Source: Leptobrachium leishanense (Eukaryota > Chordata > Amphibia > Anura > Megophryidae). Taken from it: 64,000 bases of DNA. The notes beneath the pieces are model-generated. The model searched no databases. It saw nothing but the letters and a program-made list of their open reading frames with translations, and had not been told where the DNA came from. The position numbers and the translations under genes are program-made. The stretch spans positions 52,512,422 to 52,576,421 of the forward strand of contig CM019069.1 in the NCBI GenBank assembly GCA_009667805.1, in the 5' to 3' direction. Positions 51,441 through 63,839 of the stretch are shown piece by piece. Every line of letters begins with the position of its first letter. Position 1 is the first letter of the stretch.

Positions 51441-53072
51441 TCTCAATCCGATTGAAATCTAGGGAATTTGGAGGCCAAGGGAACACCTTGAAATCTTTTG
51501 TCATCTACCTCAAACCATTCCTGAATATTTACAGTGTGGTAGTTTCCATTATTTAGCTGAAAAAGGCCACTGGGAACACCAATGCCATGAAGGAGGTGTT
51601 TGTGGTCTGCAATGCTCTCTAGATAGGTGGTATATGTCAAGTGTGTTTTGACACCTTTCTATCATGGCCAGCACCAAGTTATTCAGCAATTTTGTGCTAC
51701 AGTAGCCCTTCCGTGTGATCGATCCACACAGGCTAGACCTTTTGCTCTCAACATGAATCGATGAGCCTTAGGTGCCTGTCATCCTTCTTTCCACCGTTTT
51801 TGGTGGGTACGAACCACTGCATACTTGGAACACCCCACAAGACTTGCCGTTTTGGAGATGCTCTGACTTGGTCGACTAACCATCCCTATTTTTCCTAAGT
51901 GTTCATATGCTGCCTAATACTGTATATCACACACCTTGACAGGTGCCATTGTGAGGAGTTTTTGTCATTGTTGTTCACTTCACCCATCAGTGGTTTTAAA
52001 GGGACACTCTACTCATCCTTACAACTTTATAGTTTTAAAGTGGTCAGGATGTGAGACGTGCCCCCCTCCCTTCCAGCTGCCCCGATCTGGTAGTAATTGT
52101 TAGGTGAAGTGGAGGCATTTCCTCCATCCCACCCAGCATCACCAGCAGCCGGTATTTTTTTAATTTCCTGGATGCCAGTCACCAGATCTGGCACTAGTGA
52201 CCTCAACATGCAGAGTGTGGTTTCAGAGAGGCAGCCGATGGATCAGATCTCCACATGTGTACACAGCTCCGATTCGGAATTGTTCTACGTAGGCACCGCA
52301 GAATGTGCATAGGTAAAATGTGCAAGTCCTGCAGCAGTGCGCGGTTTGCATTTCCTATGCAACAGAAGTTGTGTAGGAGTGCAAATTGCATAGGAAAGCT
52401 TCAGAGACTTCCGGGTTTGGGAGTCCCTGAACCGAAGAGGAGGAGCTGCGCTTGGCAAGGGAGAAAATGTAAGGAAGATCGCCTAAAAATGGGGGGGGGG
52501 GGTTCTAAAAAGAAATGTGCAGAGGCTACATATCCTGACCACTTTTCTTAGTGGTCAGGATGTGAGGAGTGCCCCACTCCCAGCTGCCCTGATCTGGAGA
52601 TATCACTGGGTGAAGTGGAGGAGTTCCCTCTATTCACCCAGCATCACCAGCAGCTGGGATTTTGAATTTCCTGGCTGCTGGTCACTAGTCTGGTCACCCC
52701 GCAGTAAAGAGCACTCTGAGGCATCGAAGGATCAAATCTGCGCATGCTCTAATCCATTGCTCTTAGCAGTACTTGTGTACATAAAGTACATATGTCCCGT
52801 AGTAGTGTGCAATTTGTGGTTCATACGTTACGCAAGAGAGAGCAAATTGTGTAGAAAAGCTTCAGAGACTTCCAGGTTCGGAAGTCCCCGAGCTGAAGAG
52901 GAGGAGCTGCAAGGGACAAATGGTGAGTAAAATCATCGAAATCAAAAAGACCTGTAAAAAAATAATTGGACAGAGGCTTTAAACGGCATCTGCCCAATTA
53001 TTTATGGGCAAAAAAGGGAACTTTGGTTTTCAATAAATTATCCCTTTTAATGTTGTGGTTGCTCAGTGTAAT
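51441..53072 (-). pseudogene. Second Tc1 family remnant, interrupted by MITE repeat
   Basis: The minus strand encodes a Tc1 C-terminal block (NGNYHTVNIQEWFEVDDKRF, aligning with the QDNAPCHT...WF block of relatives), and further left blocks like SISKTASLVGCS. The terminal arm is split: CACCCATCAGTGGTTTTAA at about 51981-51999 and TTTTAATGTTGTGGTTGCTC to about 53072 are the two parts of one Tc1 end. The sequence between them (52000-53044) is a later insertion. Frames are broken throughout. Confidence 0.65.
52000..53044. mobile_element. MITE-derived double repeat
   Basis: TTTTAA is present at 51994-51999 and 53045-53050, which contain TTAA, as after piggyBac-type insertion. The left end AGGGACACTCTACTC resembles the left end at 8420. 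Inside are two diverged copies of one unit, beginning AGTGGTCAGGATGTGAG at about 52038 and 52551, each followed by a CTGCCC-GATCTGG block and GAGGAGGAGCTGC. A tandem duplication or insertion of one copy in another would explain it. Confidence 0.65.
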
Positions 53073-54183
53073 CTATAGGATTCCTTATACAGCCCTATGT
53101 GAGAAATGCATGAACTTATTCAACATCTTTAGCGGATGCCCAACCACACATGAGAATATTGTGGGAACAAGGCCTGAAATGGCTGTTTGGAAAACCGAGC
53201 AAATGCCCTGTGGCTGAAATGGTCAAAAGTGACTTTATGTAGAAATCTAAGCAGCTGGTCCAAATGCAGCCAATTCTGTGAGTATAGAGACCAGCCGGAA
53301 GACTAGAAGCTCTCCGACTAACTTGCTGTCATCAGACCCATGAGCATTGTCCTCTCTATCCAGCCGCTTAAACTGATTCAATTCTAATTGTACCAAAGCA
53401 CAAGGTTAGGCACTGGTGATTATTTAAGTTGGGATGTGGGGCTGCCAGACTCCATCTAAAGCCCAAAGGGCAAGTATAAAGGTAAGTAAATGGGTGATAA
53501 CTGGGATGTCTTAAAGGGGCAGACAGGTTTTTTAATAAAATGGTCAACAATTGGGCTAGTTTCCAAAAAACATCCTCCTAGATCTTTTTCATGTGCCGAC
53601 CTAGCCTGCCTATACCACGCCTGGTGGAAACATGCCAAGCATGTGTAGAAGAATGTTTAAGACCTCAACATTTTTTGATCCGGGCTTCGCCAGTCTGCCA
53701 CCTTGGAACCCCTTGTTATGAATATGTCTGACGAGCCTAAACACATGAGACATGAAGGGAAATTAATTTCAAAACTACTGGGATGCCAAAGTCCTACTTT
53801 TCAAAGCTCGGCTTTCTTTTTCTTGTTTGACATATATACTGTAGAAATACCCCTTCCTTTTTATGTGCCTCCATGCCACATTTTGCACTATGGATGCACT
53901 TTGTAGGTTCAGATACTCAACTTGAATAACAATCCGTACTCGGCCCACAGTCTGTTTATAAGTGATGAGAGTTGTGGTACTTCTGCTAACGATGTGTCGT
54001 CTACCCAACCAAGAGGCGAATGTGTTTCTGCGTATAGTGAGCATGATAAGGAAAGAAGCGCAAACTTATTTACCAAGTTACAAGGTTGAGGTGAAGAGGA
54101 GGGTGATCTTTTGACAGAACAGATTATTCATTGGGCTTTGTTCCTGCACTGGCCCTTTCTTGCCCGAACAGCCATTGATTTGA

Positions 54184-54396
<213 letters not shown>

Positions 54397-54697
54397 TAGA
54401 AAACATGTTATACTGTTAGCTTAAATCTTTCTCTATGCAGATCTGTGTCCCATCTACATTAATGTTACCCACTAGCTATTGTAGGACGGCAAGTACTATC
54501 ATGCTTTGCTAGCCTGGCATTGTTGATGACATGAATATACTGAAACAGAATAGATCATTTTTCTTGTGCTAAATATAATTCTATGGTCTGTCCTGCATCT
54601 TAAATGTGGACATTGTGTATTTTTGACACCAGGACTTCTGTAGCAGGAAGGTTACTCGATTTATAAAAAAAGAATAAATAAAACCTAAGAATTACTG

Positions 54698-55348
54698 TAT
54701 TTTCCGGCGTATAAGACTACCTCCTAATTTTCCAGTTAACCCCTTAAGGACCAACGACGTAACGTTTACGTCATAAATGCATGGACTTTAAAGACCTCTC
54801 GTCCTTAAGGGGTTAAAACATAGTTTTTTTTTGGCTATACTCGCCTTATAAGACTACCCCCCCCCCATCTGAGGCAACACCATTTAAAAACATCAGATTT
54901 TATTTAGTTTTAATTAAAATGGTTCTAACTTTCCCGTACTTAAAATCCTCTCCCCAATCTGTAAGCCCGCTGGACGTGTGGCAACACTGCATGCACGGCA
55001 GCCTCGGCCACATACAGTACACCCGCATTGAGCCAATCACGGCGAGCGATGCACTTCACCGACTGGAAATCCTGCTTGGATTGGCGGGCTAATGATGTCA
55101 CAACCTCTGCCAGTCCGAGCAGGCTTTGTATTCACCAATAGAATACCCACGCGGCACACTGTTTGCAGCCGAAGCCACCGCGCACACACAGTAGTGCCGC
55201 ACATCCCGCGGGCCGACAGACCAGGGACATCCCGAGCCAGCTTGGCCCAAACAAACTAAAGGGTCGCATTGTATACCCCGCCTATAAGACGACCCCCTAT
55301 TTTTGGGGATGTTTTTAAGTATAAAAGGTAGTCTTATACGCCAGAAAA
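54698..55348. mobile_element. MITE with TTTTCCGGCGTATAAGAC ends
   Basis: Ends TATTTTCCGGCGTATAAGAC and GTCTTATACGCCAGAAAA are inverted repeats, with further matching TATAAGAC/GTCTTATA blocks inside (54850 and 55285 regions). A TA target is plausible but not exact. A small piggyBac-type MITE is inserted at 54740-54812. The body is non-coding. Confidence 0.7.
54740..54812. mobile_element. 73-bp piggyBac-like MITE
   Basis: TTAA at 54736-54739 and 54813-54816 flanks ends CCCCTTAAGGACCAACGACG and TCTCGTCCTTAAGGGG, inverted over 12 bases. TTAA with CCC ends fits piggyBac. The centre has its own palindrome AACGTTTACGT. It is nested in the MITE at 54698-55348. Confidence 0.82.
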
Positions 55349-55435
55349 CTTAGATGTTCTCACAGAAGGAAGGATGCAATTCAGTATTTCAAAACCTTAA
55401 TAATAAAAAAAAATTATGGAGAGCACATTATAGAC

Positions 55436-57137
55436 AAGTGTTTCCCATCCCTGGTCCTCAGCTACCCCTAACAGACTGGGTTTGCCAGATATCTGAACCA
55501 CAGCACAGGTGATATTATTTGCTGCTCAGTTAAAATTTATAAAGCACCATCAAGTTCCGTAGCGCTGTACAATGGGTGAGCCAGAACAGCAAATATACAT
55601 ACAAATTAAACGCACAAAACTGTAGGAGAGAGGACCCTGTTCGAGAGCTTACAATCTGACAGGGGGTGACACTAGGTGAAGGTAAATGGCGGAGTATCTG
55701 AAGTAGTGGCGTGCATGGGGGCTATGCAGGAAGATAGAGCAAGAAATGTACAGTGGGGGAATCCAGTAGTGAGCCAATAGGCTTCTCTAAAGTAATGTGT
55801 TGTCAGAGACTTCCGGAAGGACTGGGAGCGCCTACTGTTGTGGGAGAGGAAGTTCCATAGAAAGTGGACAGCTTGGGAGAAGTGCTGAATGCAAGAGTTG
55901 TGGGTGCGGGTACGAGGAGGTAACGTCAGATCATTGGCAGAGCGAAGTGGTCGGGACAAGCTATACCTGTTAATAAGAGAGGAGATGTAGGCAGAGGCGC
56001 GGTTATGGAGAACTTTTGTACCTGAACACCAGTATTTTGAATTGGATTCTAGCGGAAACTGGGAGCATGTGTAGAGATTGACAAATGGGAGAGGTGCGGG
56101 ATGTGAGGTGGATGAGCCTGGCAGAGGCGTTCATTCTAGGTGTAAGAGGCAGAATCTGGGATCTTAAGACCAGTGAGAAGGGGGTTACAGTAGTCAAGGC
56201 AGGAGATAAGCGCTTGGATAAGCAATTTAGTGGAGTCTTGATTAATAAAGGGACTGATGTGCAATGTTTTTTTTTTTTAGGAGGAAGTAGAAAGATTTGG
56301 ATAGTGACTGAATGTGAGGAGTGAAGGCGAGAACACTGAGGCAATGAGCATGAGAGGTAGAAGTAATGGTGGCACCATTCAACTGAAGGAAAATGGGTGC
56401 AGGAATATTGGCTGTAGAGGAAAGAAAGACGAGAATTTCAGTTTTATAGAGATTGAGCTTTAGGAAATGGGAAGTCATCCAGTTGGAGACAACCGATAGG
56501 CAGGCAGAAACACTGTCAAACACAGGAGGAGAGCGATTGGGGAAGGAAAGGTAGATTTGGGTGTCGTCCGCATAGGGGTGATATTGGAATCCATAGGAAG
56601 AGATGAGGTTGCCAAGAGAGGTGGGTATAGATTGAGAAAAGTAGAGGACCCAGAACAGAGCCTTGAGTGAGGTACCCCAACTGACAGTGGAACAGAGGGG
56701 TGAAGAGGCACCAGCGATGGAAACCTTGAAGGAGCGAAGAGAACCAGGAGAGAGCAGTGTTGCTGAGGCTAAGGTGACGCATCGCGAGGAGCAGAAGAGG
56801 GGGGTCGACAGTTTCAAATGCAGGGGAAAGATCAAGAAGAATAAGCAGGCAGAAGTGACCTTTGGGTTTTGCAGGAACTAAATTGTCAGTTCCCCTGGTT
56901 AGAGCAGTCTCTGTAGAGTGATGGGAGCAAAATCAAGACCTGCCTGGGTAAAGCAGCCATGTTAGCAGTGAGAGGACTGGTGAGCTGGTTATAGACCAGG
57001 TGTTCTAAGATTTTGGAGGCAAAGGGAAACAAAGAGATCGGATGCTAGTTTGAGTGATTGTAGTATTCCTTCTGCATTTCCCGAAGATAATTCTGGTCTG
57101 TTTGGGGGTACTTGAGCACCATGGATGGGAACCACTG
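55436..57137. mobile_element. hAT-type MITE split by a LINE
   Basis: Exact 8-bp duplications TTATAGAC lie at 55428-55435 and 57138-57145. The ends AAGTGTTTCCCATCCCTGGT and ACCATGGATGGGAACCACTG are imperfect inverted repeats like those of 600-984. Most of the interval is a LINE insertion (55524-57080); the MITE itself is about 140 bp. Confidence 0.82.
55524..57080 (-). pseudogene. L2/Rex1-like LINE fragment with reverse transcriptase
   Basis: On the minus strand the frame 56242-56835 carries the polymerase motif [20 protein letters not shown] (YADD active site) and a following [17 protein letters not shown] block. After a frameshift, 56003-56344 gives SKRLSPALTTVTPFSLVLRS and QSLHMLPVSARIQFKILVFR, then 55672-55959 gives the C-terminus (SRPLRSANDLTLPPRTRTHN). 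The order matches L2/Rex1 LINEs. The 5' part (endonuclease and start of the RT) is missing. The 3' end carries the complement of GCGCTGTACAATGGG. Broken by several shifts. Confidence 0.85.
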
Positions 57138-57958
57138 TTATAGACTATGGAAAAGGAAACTGAATTGGAAGGATCTTAATTGACTGGAATATCACTCGCA
57201 AAAAAAAATCTGATTTAAAAGGGTTTGTTAGAACACAGGAAACGATCTACACCTACAAACTTGTTATTTTTATTGCATCATTGTCCTATTTTTGTTTTTG
57301 CTTTTCCATGGTTCTGATTCTAGACATTTTTCCTTCCATACATCATATTACGGCACATTCATTCAACAGAAGCTGTGGACATGCGATCGGTGTGCACTTC
57401 ACAGATGTCTGTGGCATCCTTGAAGCACACATTACTGATCATTTTCTCCCTGTGTATATTCTTTTCCATTGTCCACATGCCAGTAGTCTGCTCTCCATAA
57501 TGTATTAATGAAATCGCATGTTTTCTCCCAAAAGTTTGTTTAGTGGTACTTCTTTGTGAAACCAGAGATGTGTGGGCTTTCTCATTGCTCTTTAATTTGC
57601 CTCGCTGCTCCTCTCCTGAAAAAGAGAGGTGATCGATACCCATCTGTGACTCTGCTGCTTGGAATACAGAAAAGCCACTTGGTGGTATTTCTTATGCATA
57701 AAAGTATGGTAAATTCATTCATGCTACATGTGGAGATTTCTCCTAGTGTAGTGAAAACAAATCTGAAAGCTCTGGACGTTGATGGTTTCAAGCTGAAAAT
57801 AAAACAATTTGATATATATACACATTTATATTAAATGCCACCTCATGTAATTTTGACAATGTTTAGTAAACTGGGAAATTAAGCGCTGGTTTGTATAGTT
57901 TCCCTTTTTATTTTTTGTCTCTGACCTTTTTAATTATCTTCTGTCATATTTCCCACAG

Positions 57959-58016
57959 TTTGCTGCTAGGGAAGAAATCCTTGCCAATGGGGGAAGCCTT
58001 TCACATCACCATGGAG
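57959..58016 (+). CDS. AGPS: AGPS internal exon h with catalytic His triplet (about residues 600-619)
   Basis: The 58 bases read FAAREEILANGGSLSHHHG plus one base of the next codon (phase 1). The HHH run corresponds to His615-617 of the mammalian enzyme, part of the active site near FAD and Tyr578. The exon stops just before the conserved VGKLRKQW segment, which must lie in an exon beyond base 64000; no sequence coding for it is visible in 58017-64000. The acceptor is TTTCCCACAG and the donor GTAACC. Confidence 0.97.
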
Positions 58017-58966
58017 GTAACCTAGTCATTCGTTTATTTTAAGCCACAGGTGAAAAGTAAATCTGTATGATTTTAAGGTGTGTCATGTTTGTTTCTACAT
58101 ATTGGTAAATGAGATTTTCCTGTAAACTTTTTTGTAATCTACAAATATATTTATATTTATAATGGCGTTGTTAATTATTACATTTTGGATCTTGCCTAAA
58201 ATTCTCGTCCACATAACAGTATTGTCATTGACAGGTTCACATCTCATGGGATAAGTTGGCAAACAAAAGAGATTGCATTAATCATAGAGATCAATGCAAT
58301 ATCTCCTCAACCCAGGCAAGGCCAAGGCACATGCCTTTGGATGGTCACATACCTCAGTCTGGATTGATGGACACTGTGTAGTGATGCCACCATTCTGACT
58401 CCTTGTATGTCAGTGTGTCTGCAGTCAATGAGAGGGCTTCGAAGAGTGGCAGAACATCCTGCATCACACTTCTCCCGTTTTCACTGACAAACTGCATGTC
58501 TGCATAAGGATATATGGATTTATGTAAAATATTGAGCTCTGCCAGCCATTTGGGTGGCATGGTGCTAATGATCCAAAGTGAAATTGGACATGTAGGATTC
58601 AATAAATGTGTCCTCTGTATGTTTGGAATGCCTTCCCTATATTTAAGACCCCGCTCCCCGCCCCACCCCTTTTAGAAGGGTTAGATTGTAAGGGCAGTCT
58701 GCATGACTCTTTAATTTAAATTTTTTTATCCGCTTTCAAAAAAATCTTTCAAATTTTAAGTTTGTATCTTGGCATCGTTTTATGCAAGCAGAAGTATTCT
58801 ACAATGGAATAGAATTCTGTACTTACACTACTGCATTAGTTATCTGGGTTTGGCAACACCGGAGGCCAAGTAAACTTGGGCTCCTAGAATTTTACCTCTG
58901 GTTCCTAAATTTTTATTTTACTCTACACAAATCTACATTCACATGGCTCCTAATGTTTCTGTAGAT

Positions 58967-59533
58967 CAGGGATCTCAAACTCCGCCCCCCCAGATGTTTC
59001 TGAACTACATCTCCCATGATTCTCTGTCCATTTGATGCAGCCAAAAAATCCTGGGAATTGTAACTAATAAACATCTGAGGCGTGTTCAGTTCCTCAGCCT
59101 GCTGCAAGTGCTAAGTTAGCAACTTGTCACTGAACGCTCTGCTGCAGTTCAGCGCTCAGCACTGCTAACTTAGCACTTGCAGCTAAGTAGAGAGGTGCTG
59201 CAGAGTAGCGGAGCGTGACGTGGGAAAGATGGCCGCCTCCATGGAGCAAATAATCCAATAAGGAAATGTTCAGTTTGAAGTTTTGGTGGACCAAAACACC
59301 AAATATTTATTTGAACATGGTAAACATTAACACTAAAGTGGTAATAAAATGGACAACAGTGGATATTGCAGAAACAGCAGCTTTCATTAAGCAATCCTCT
59401 GCCCTTTTGCTTCAATATTCACAGCCAAAGCATTAGGTTTGCTGCAGCAGTCTCACTAAACTGCTGCACTGCAGCAATTCAGCAGCTGCTGAGGAACTGA
59501 ACAGGCTTCTCGGGTTGAAGTTTGCGATCCCTG
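58967..59533. mobile_element. hAT-type MITE, interrupted
   Basis: Duplications CTGTAGAT (58959-58966) and CTGTAGAG (59534-59541) match at 7 of 8 bases. Ends CAGGGATCTCAAACTCCGCC and AAGTTTGCGATCCCTG are inverted repeats, with an ACTACATCTCCCATGATTCT block typical of this hAT MITE group. Another MITE at 59083-59503 sits inside. Confidence 0.82.
59083..59503. mobile_element. MITE with TGTTCAGTTCCTCAGC ends, nested
   Basis: Perfect 16-base inverted ends TGTTCAGTTCCTCAGC and GCTGAGGAACTGAACA bound a 421-bp unit. Sub-terminal GCAAGTGCTAAGTTAGCA and TGCTAACTTAGCACTTGC form a further stem at 59103-59180. A target duplication is not obvious. It interrupts the hAT MITE 58967-59533. Confidence 0.78.
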
Positions 59534-61359
59534 CTGTAGAGGTTTGACTTTAATTTCCCAGCCCTGTTGTATAATGTATCAGGCTGGCGTTTTCTGTAGC
59601 TATTGGGGCTGTCGTCAATGAGTAAACCCAGCGTTCCGGATTACCTTCCTGTAGCTATATCCATGTATATGTGGTCGGACCCAAGTTAGTATGTTTACAG
59701 CAGCAGGGAATAAACAGGCTGTAAATTCTGCTGATGGCGAAGAACAAATAGCGGCATACAAGTAGTAAGCGATTTACATCCGTTGTGTAGGATGCCAAGC
59801 GTACGCACGTAACATTTACTTTTCCTGAAAGCCATAAAAGGCAATCGCATGTGAAGGGTAGATCCTTGGAACCCGTCTACAGCCCCTTACATGTCGTTAG
59901 CGAGCAGCGCTCAGACACATCGGCATGTTTACACGAACACGTCTGGGGTTACATACAAAAATCTGTTAATCTCCAGTGTTTAGGTGTAAGACATTTGAAG
60001 GTTTAAAACACTTCACTGACGCGGTGTCAGCATTTGTTTTCTCCTCTGATTAACTGGAAGTAATAGGTGACACGTGAATACAACTTTAAAGGACGTCCAA
60101 TGAATGATGGCAGGCCGCAACATAGTTTTCTTTAATTGCGGTTTGTACCACTGGAAATCTTTTGTAAATTACTCCCACTAAAGTGTTTGGTTCTGCTAAC
60201 TCAGGCGTTACGAAAAGAATACGCCATTGATCATGTGTGGGTTTTCGTCACATTAACATTAGATTCGTTTTTTTTCCCTTTTTTTAATGTAATTTACATT
60301 TAAACCAGATGTATGCTTAGCAACATTCTCTGTAGAGTTATAAGTTTCTATAGTGAACAAATATCCCTCCAGTAAATGTAAATATCTCCATTGCTGATAT
60401 AGCGTATGTTTTGCCAGTTCTTTTGAGGGAGTACAATTTATATCAAGTGATCAAAATGAAACCTAGAGGAATGGTCCGGGCACTCTGCATCAATAAGAGT
60501 TTTATTTCATGGGTGCCACCAGCTCTGACACAATCCATTCTCAAGTGAGGATAATGAGCTAAGCCATCCTACATGTTTGTATTTTGAAGCATTTGGTTGC
60601 GGTGAACTGTTGGCTTGTTGGTCAATGTGGCTGCTGTCACTGAGTGTTTGCCGAGAGTAGAATTGCTTGTATGCCAACTCTCCTCACGCTCACATATCAC
60701 GGCTTCTGGGCACAGTGGCCAGGCCTCTATGCCAACACTGTGATGTACAGGTGCACGAGGAGAAGCTAATTTCTTTGTATTTTACTCAAAACCGTTTGCT
60801 AGTCTTTTGGCACCTTTTTTGTAGCTACAAATTAAGGCAACCCTCTAGGCACCTTTAAAACCTTCAGATTATTAGAATGACCCTGTCCCCGCAGTTCCGG
60901 TTTTCAAAATTATTTGCCATGAAAAGCATTGCCACTTTATATTGTAACTCCGACCAGAAACTCGTCACGTAGTTACATCTGGATTGCACACCAATGTGAT
61001 CCATCTCCTTACAAAGTCTCATTGTGTGCGGATTTATCAAACATCCTTTTTTATAGATTTGAAGGGGATTGTCGGCTTCTCCATGGTTTCCTGGTCTTTT
61101 AATAAAACATGGTGATGGGCAATGTTTGAAAGGTGCTGCCCTGTGTAGGATCTAAACATTGCTGGTAGGAAATCCATTAATCGGGGATTGGTTCCCAAAT
61201 GAACTGCCTTGATTGGGGAATTGATTTTCTTCCTGCAATGTCAGAACTTTTCCCATGGTTTCACTCTGCACAAATGTTTACTATGTATCCATAACAAAAA
61301 ACGCAGATCTGGCAACGATGTGAATGGGGCAGCGTGGCAGTATGAAGGATTTTGTGTGT

Positions 61360-61640
61360 GTATTACCTGGGCCCTATTACATTCATAACGTTAGCGCTCA
61401 CCTGTGTGAGCTTTAATGTTGGCCTTGGTTGCCCTAGCCCAGGCGAACCTTATTACAATCCGAACGCTAACTGGTTAAAAAAACTCGCGATTTGGATCTT
61501 GCGCTTTTCAGCGTCAGCTTACTGTACTTTGCATTCCCCATGTTAAGTATAGGGAGCGCTAAGTGTTAATTAGCGTTAGGATTAGAAAATCCTAATGATA
61601 ATTACCGTCCTGCTGCTATTAACTGAAAAGTTACCCACAG
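61360..61640. mobile_element. MITE-like fragment related to 19453-20352
   Basis: It shares TAACGTTAGCGCTCACCTGT, TGTTAAGTATAGGGAG and TAATTAGCGTTAGGATTA with 20145-20345 in opposite orientation. Only part of the element is recognisable and the outer end is uncertain. Confidence 0.5.
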
Positions 61641-61874
61641 CTAGAACCTGGTGCGAACAGGTTCTGCAGAATCCACCAGCACCAGCAGAACCCCCCCCCC
61701 CCCCCCCCAAACAGATTACATACTCTCCTCTAATCCCGCGGCGAGATCTCGCGAGAACTCAGCTGCGCTGGTCAGTTGTTTCCCGGCGAGTGGCCATGCT
61801 GCCAGCGGCCGCTCCCAGGGAGAACAGTGCAGAGCAAGGTGAGCGCAGGGGGGCAAATTCATCCATGAGCTGGG

Positions 61875-62181
61875 GGTAATATATATATATATCCATGAGC
61901 TGGGGTAATAGAGATAGATATATATCTCTATCTATGAGCTGGGGGCAATATATAATCAATGTGTAAACTGGGGGCAAATATATCCATGTGTGAGCTGGGG
62001 GGCAAATATATAATCCATGTGTGAGCTGGGGGGCAAATATATAATCCATGTGTGAGCTGGGGGCAAATATATAATCCATGTGTGAGCTGGGGGGGCAAGT
62101 ATATAATCCGTGTGAGCTGGGGCAAATATACCCATGTGTGAGCTGGGGGCAATATATACCCATGTGTGAGTTGGGGCAATA
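61875..62181. repeat. Minisatellite, left part (25-27-bp unit)
   Basis: Units like ATATATCCATGTGTGAGCTG followed by GGGGCA repeat about ten times with length variation (one to six G's and variable TA content). The array was split by a Tc1 insertion at 62184 and continues at 63417-63740. The reading frames on both strands are only repeat translations. Confidence 0.9.
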
Positions 62182-62183
62182 TA

Positions 62184-63414
62184 CACTATATTGTCAAAAG
62201 TATTCGCTCACCTGCCTTGACTCGCATATGAATTTAAGGGACATCCATTCCTAATCCATGGGGTTCAATATGACATCGTTCCACCCTTTGCAGCTATAAC
62301 AGCTTCAACTCTTCTGGGAAGGCTGTCCACAAGGTTTAGGAGTGTGTTTATATGAATTTTTGACCATTCTTCCAGAAGCGCATTTGTGAGGTCACACACT
62401 GATGTTGGATGGGAAGGCCTGGCTCTCCGTCTCTAATTCATCCCAAAGGTGTTCTATCGGGTTGAGGTCAGGACTCTGTGCAGGCCATTCAAGTTCATCC
62501 ACACCAGGCTCTGTCATCCATGTCTTTATGGACCTTGCTTTGTGCACTGGTGCACAGTCCTGTTGGAAGAGGAAGGGGCCAGCTCCAAACTGTTCCCACA
62601 AAGTTGGGAGCATGGAATTGTCCAAAATGTCTGGTTATGCTGAAGCATTCAGAGTTCCTTTCACTGGAACTAAGGGGCCAAGCCCAGCTCCTGAAAAACA
62701 ACCCCACACCATAATCCCCTTCCACTAAACTTTACACTTGGCACAATGCAGTCAGACAAGTACCGTTCTCCTGGCAACTGCCAAACCCAGACTCCTCCAT
62801 CAGATTGCCAGATGAAGCGCGATTCGTCACTCCAGAGAACGCGTCTCCACTGCTCTAGAGTCCAGTGGCGGCGTGCTTTACAACACTGCATCCGACGCTT
62901 TGCGTTGCACTTGGTGATGTATGGCTTGGATGCAGCTGCTTGGCCATGGAAACCCATTCCATGAGGCTCTCTGCGCACTGTTCTTGCGCTAATCTGAAGG
63001 CCACATGGAGTTTGGAGGTCTGTAGCGATTGACTCTGCAGAAAGTTGGCGACCTCTTCGCACTATGCACCTCAGCATCTGCTGATCCCGCTCCGTCAGTT
63101 TACGTGGCTTACCACTTCGTGGCTGAGTTGCTGTCATTCCCAAACACTTCCACGTTCTTATAATACAGTTGACTGTGGAATATTTAGGAGCGAGGAAATT
63201 TCACGACTGGATTTGTTGCACTGGTGGCATCCTATCACAGTTCCACGCTGAAATTCACTGAGCTCCTGAAAGCGACCCGTTCTTTCACAAATGTTTGTAA
63301 AAACAGTCTGCATGCCTTGGTGCTTGATTTTATACACCTGTGGCCATGGAAGTGATTGGAACACCGGATTCTGATTATTTGGATGAGTGAGCGAAATACT
63401 TTGGCAATATAGTG
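62184..63414 (-). mobile_element. Tc1-type transposon inside the minisatellite
   Basis: TA at 62182-62183 and 63415-63416 flanks ends CACTATATTGTCAAAAGTAT and ATACTTTGGCAATATAGTG. Removing it restores a normal minisatellite unit. It is 1231 bp with short arms and a minus-strand transposase gene. Confidence 0.93.
62392..63313 (-). pseudogene. Tc1 transposase with two frameshifts
   Basis: Read on the minus strand from ATG at 63311-63313: MQTVFTNICERTGRFQELSE, then a helix-turn-helix half (SSREISSLLNIPQSTV). A small deletion near 63150 shifts the frame to the 62670-63143 segment, with the second helix-turn-helix (ISARTVRRE) and the first catalytic Asp (RRVLWSDESRF). Near 62650 the frame shifts again to FLFQQDCAPVHKARS and [16 protein letters not shown]. 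Asp and Glu are 34 residues apart (DD34E). All three acids survive, but the gene is inactive because of the two shifts. Confidence 0.88.
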
Positions 63415-63416
63415 TA

Positions 63417-63740
63417 TATCCATGTGTGAGCTGGGGCCATATATATCCATGTGTGAGCTGGGACAATATATATCCATGTGTGAGCTGGGACAATATATAT
63501 CCATGTGTGAGCTGGGACAATATATATCCATGTGTGAGATGGGACAATATATATCCATGTGTGCGATGGGACAATATATATCCATGTGTGAGCTGGGACA
63601 ATATATATCCATGTGTGAGCTGGGACAATATATATCCATGTGTGAGCTGGGACAATATATATCCATGTGTGAGCTGGGACAATATATATCCATGTGTGAG
63701 CTGGGACAATATATATATCCATGTGAGCTGGGGGCAATAC
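63417..63740. repeat. Minisatellite, right part (25-26-bp unit)
   Basis: About twelve units of ATATATATCCATGTGTGAGC followed by TGGGACA. These are much more uniform than the left part, differing mainly by TGGGACA instead of GGGGCA. One unit has GAGATGGG and another TGCGATGGG. The long open frames over it, such as the one repeating SSHMDIYCP, are by-products. Confidence 0.92.
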
Positions 63741-63839
63741 TATCTTTTTTTTATATTGCAGTAAATCTTTTTTGGGAGGGGGGATAGGGGGGCTCTTCAT
63801 GGATTCTTGCACCAGGGCCCTCAGGTTTCTAGTTACGCC

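Noticed and set aside
56242..56835. 197-codon minus-strand frame as a host gene
   Set aside because: It carries the YADD reverse transcriptase motif and sits in a frameshifted LINE fragment.
63417..63740. CRISPR-like regular array
   Set aside because: Units are directly tandem with no unique spacers, and the context is a vertebrate intron.
63158..63812. Long open frames on both strands with regular repeats (SSHMDIYCP and similar)
   Set aside because: They are translations of the 25-26-bp minisatellite, open only because the unit lacks stops in several frames.
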